Below, one piece after another: positions 15,056 through 15,462 of a DNA stretch of 15,462 nt. The position numbers and the translations under genes were made by a program. The DNA comes from Methanomassiliicoccaceae archaeon (GTDB lineage Archaea; Thermoplasmatota; Thermoplasmata; Methanomassiliicoccales; Methanomethylophilaceae), in NCBI GenBank assembly GCA_009778265.1, contig WRKA01000175.1, forward strand, positions 1 through 15,462. The letters run 5' to 3'. The notes under the pieces are model-generated. The model saw only the letters and a list, made by a program, of their open reading frames with translations, was not told the DNA's origin and did not search any database. Position 1 is the first letter of the stretch. Each line of letters begins with the position of its first letter.

Positions 15056-15145
15056 CCATTTCTCCCTTTCCCGCCATCATTTCAGTTACCCCCCTCCTCT
15101 GCGATCATTCCGTTACCCCCCTCCGGCCCCGCGGTGTTCGCATCC
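15009..15145. repeat. 16-bp direct repeat (CGCGGTGTTCGCATCC)
   Basis: CGCGGTGTTCGCATCC occurs at 15009-15024 and again at 15130-15145, 121 bases apart, with further similarity beyond the ends. On the minus strand it encodes DANTA in both the 100-residue gene and the 35-residue upstream ORF. Between the copies lies a second duplication: GTTACCCCCCTCC at 15085-15097 and at 15112-15124. Confidence 0.85.
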
Positions 15146-15189
15146 TTTTCCGGTTTCCGTCGACGGCATGCCTTTTTTTCCCCCGACAC
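15082..15189 (-). CDS. possible 35-residue leaderless ORF
   Basis: GTG at 15189 begins a 35-residue frame (MSGEKKACRRRKPEKDANTA, then GPEGGNGMIAEEGGN) ending in TGA at 15082-15084. The leftward TATA element TTTATAGT (15218 to 15211) predicts transcription starting at about 15188, right at this GTG, so it would be translated leaderless as the first cistron of the Sel1 operon. It is basic at the N-terminus and Gly/Glu-rich at the end. Its DANTA segment is nearly identical in DNA to part of the next gene, so one may derive from the other by duplication. It is too short to be sure it is coding. Confidence 0.35.
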   Translation of the reverse strand: MSGEKKACRRRKPEKDANTAGPEGGNGMIAEEGGN

Positions 15190-15210
15190 CGAGAACGAAT
15201 CGCGTTTAAG

Positions 15211-15229
15211 ACTATAAATCATTTATATC
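15211..15229. promoter_or_regulatory. back-to-back bidirectional promoter (palindromic TATA boxes)
   Basis: TATAAAT (15213-15219), one C, then ATTTATA (15221-15227) form a perfect palindrome. The rightward box TTTATATC (15222-15229) predicts a start near 15252, and the leftward box TTTATAGT (15218-15211) one near 15188. The rightward start serves the split-barrel gene at 15335 with a leader of about 80 bases; an out-of-frame 34-codon ORF beginning at ATG 15255 is probably chance. The leftward start serves the Sel1 operon. Because the boxes touch, TBP can probably occupy only one at a time. Confidence 0.6.
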
Positions 15230-15334
15230 GCGCCGGCGTATCGCGCACTTTCATATGACCGGCGTGCAGGACGCCGAGGATGAGATGCGCAGAGATATAA
15301 CCACCTTCCGCGATACGATGGGACGGTGTTACCC

Positions 15335-15462
15335 ATGGAGAACCTGTACAAACTTCTGAACGATAACAAAGTAATGAATTTGGCCACATGCAGCGACGAC
15401 AAGCCGAGATCGTCCATCATGGAATATATCATGGTCGGCGACGCAATGATCATCGCCACCTC
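15335..15462 (+). CDS. pyridoxamine 5'-phosphate oxidase-like split-barrel protein (partial)
   Basis: Only the first 42 residues are inside the window: MENLYKLLNDNKVMNLATCS, then DDKPRSSIMEYIMVGDAMIIAT. The pattern of a short helix, a strand with NLATCS, a turn with KPRSS, and then strands with (M/I)IIAT is typical of the FMN-binding split barrel of the pyridoxamine phosphate oxidase family. Many archaeal members are small flavin-binding proteins of unknown substrate, so no gene symbol is given. GGTG at 15325-15328 supports ATG 15335; the in-frame GTG at 15326 is an alternative. A nearby TATA-like GATATAAC (about 15294-15301) might act as a closer promoter than the one at 15222. The 3' end is cut by the window edge. 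Confidence 0.75.
   Translation, partial: MENLYKLLNDNKVMNLATCSDDKPRSSIMEYIMVGDAMIIAT

Noticed and set aside
15255..15359. A 34-codon rightward ORF starting near the predicted transcription start
   Set aside because: It runs out of frame into the split-barrel gene and has no conserved features; it is probably chance, though leaderless translation cannot be excluded.

Overview
The window looks archaeal, most likely from the Thermoplasmata and perhaps Methanomassiliicoccales; that placement is an inference. In favour are the complete trp operon in the order trpE-G-D-C-F-B-A, TATA boxes about 26 bases before several starts (some apparently leaderless), TGTACA 'TRP box' operator sequences before trpE, a tRNA without an encoded CCA end, frequent ATA and AGA codons, a MntA/HepT pair and a run of Sel1-repeat genes. 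TAG is scarce: only two tentative small ORFs end in TAG, and all firm genes end in TAA or TGA. That would suit a pyrrolysine-decoding lineage but does not prove one.

Layout: tRNA-Lys(CTT) at 13-86; about 260 bases without a clear gene; a leftward SAP/DUF6434 gene (349-939); a divergent promoter region with a four-unit, 10-bp-phased array carrying TGTACA; then the rightward trp operon (1130-7494), whose junctions are tight or overlapping. A short accessory segment follows (7495-8647): a 15-bp tandem repeat with an 18-bp palindrome, a truncated ATPase fragment, and a leaderless MntA/HepT toxin-antitoxin pair ending in a hairpin. Next is a rightward ppx-ppk polyphosphate operon (8781-11835). Convergent to it is a leftward gene set (15189-11977) encoding two or three small unrecognised proteins and two Sel1-repeat proteins of 6 and 11 repeats. 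This set starts at a palindromic back-to-back promoter. On the other side of that promoter, a flavin-type split-barrel gene runs off the right edge.

Functionally, the trp genes make tryptophan from chorismate and the upstream array is the probable tryptophan-responsive operator, although no TrpY-like repressor gene lies beside it. Ppx and Ppk degrade and make polyphosphate. MntA modifies and neutralises the HepT HEPN toxin. The Sel1 operon has no known role. It is the best candidate for an undescribed system because two unrecognised small proteins, and perhaps a 35-residue leaderless one, sit in tight operonic order ahead of two solenoid scaffold proteins, and one small protein shares its N-terminus with one Sel1 protein.
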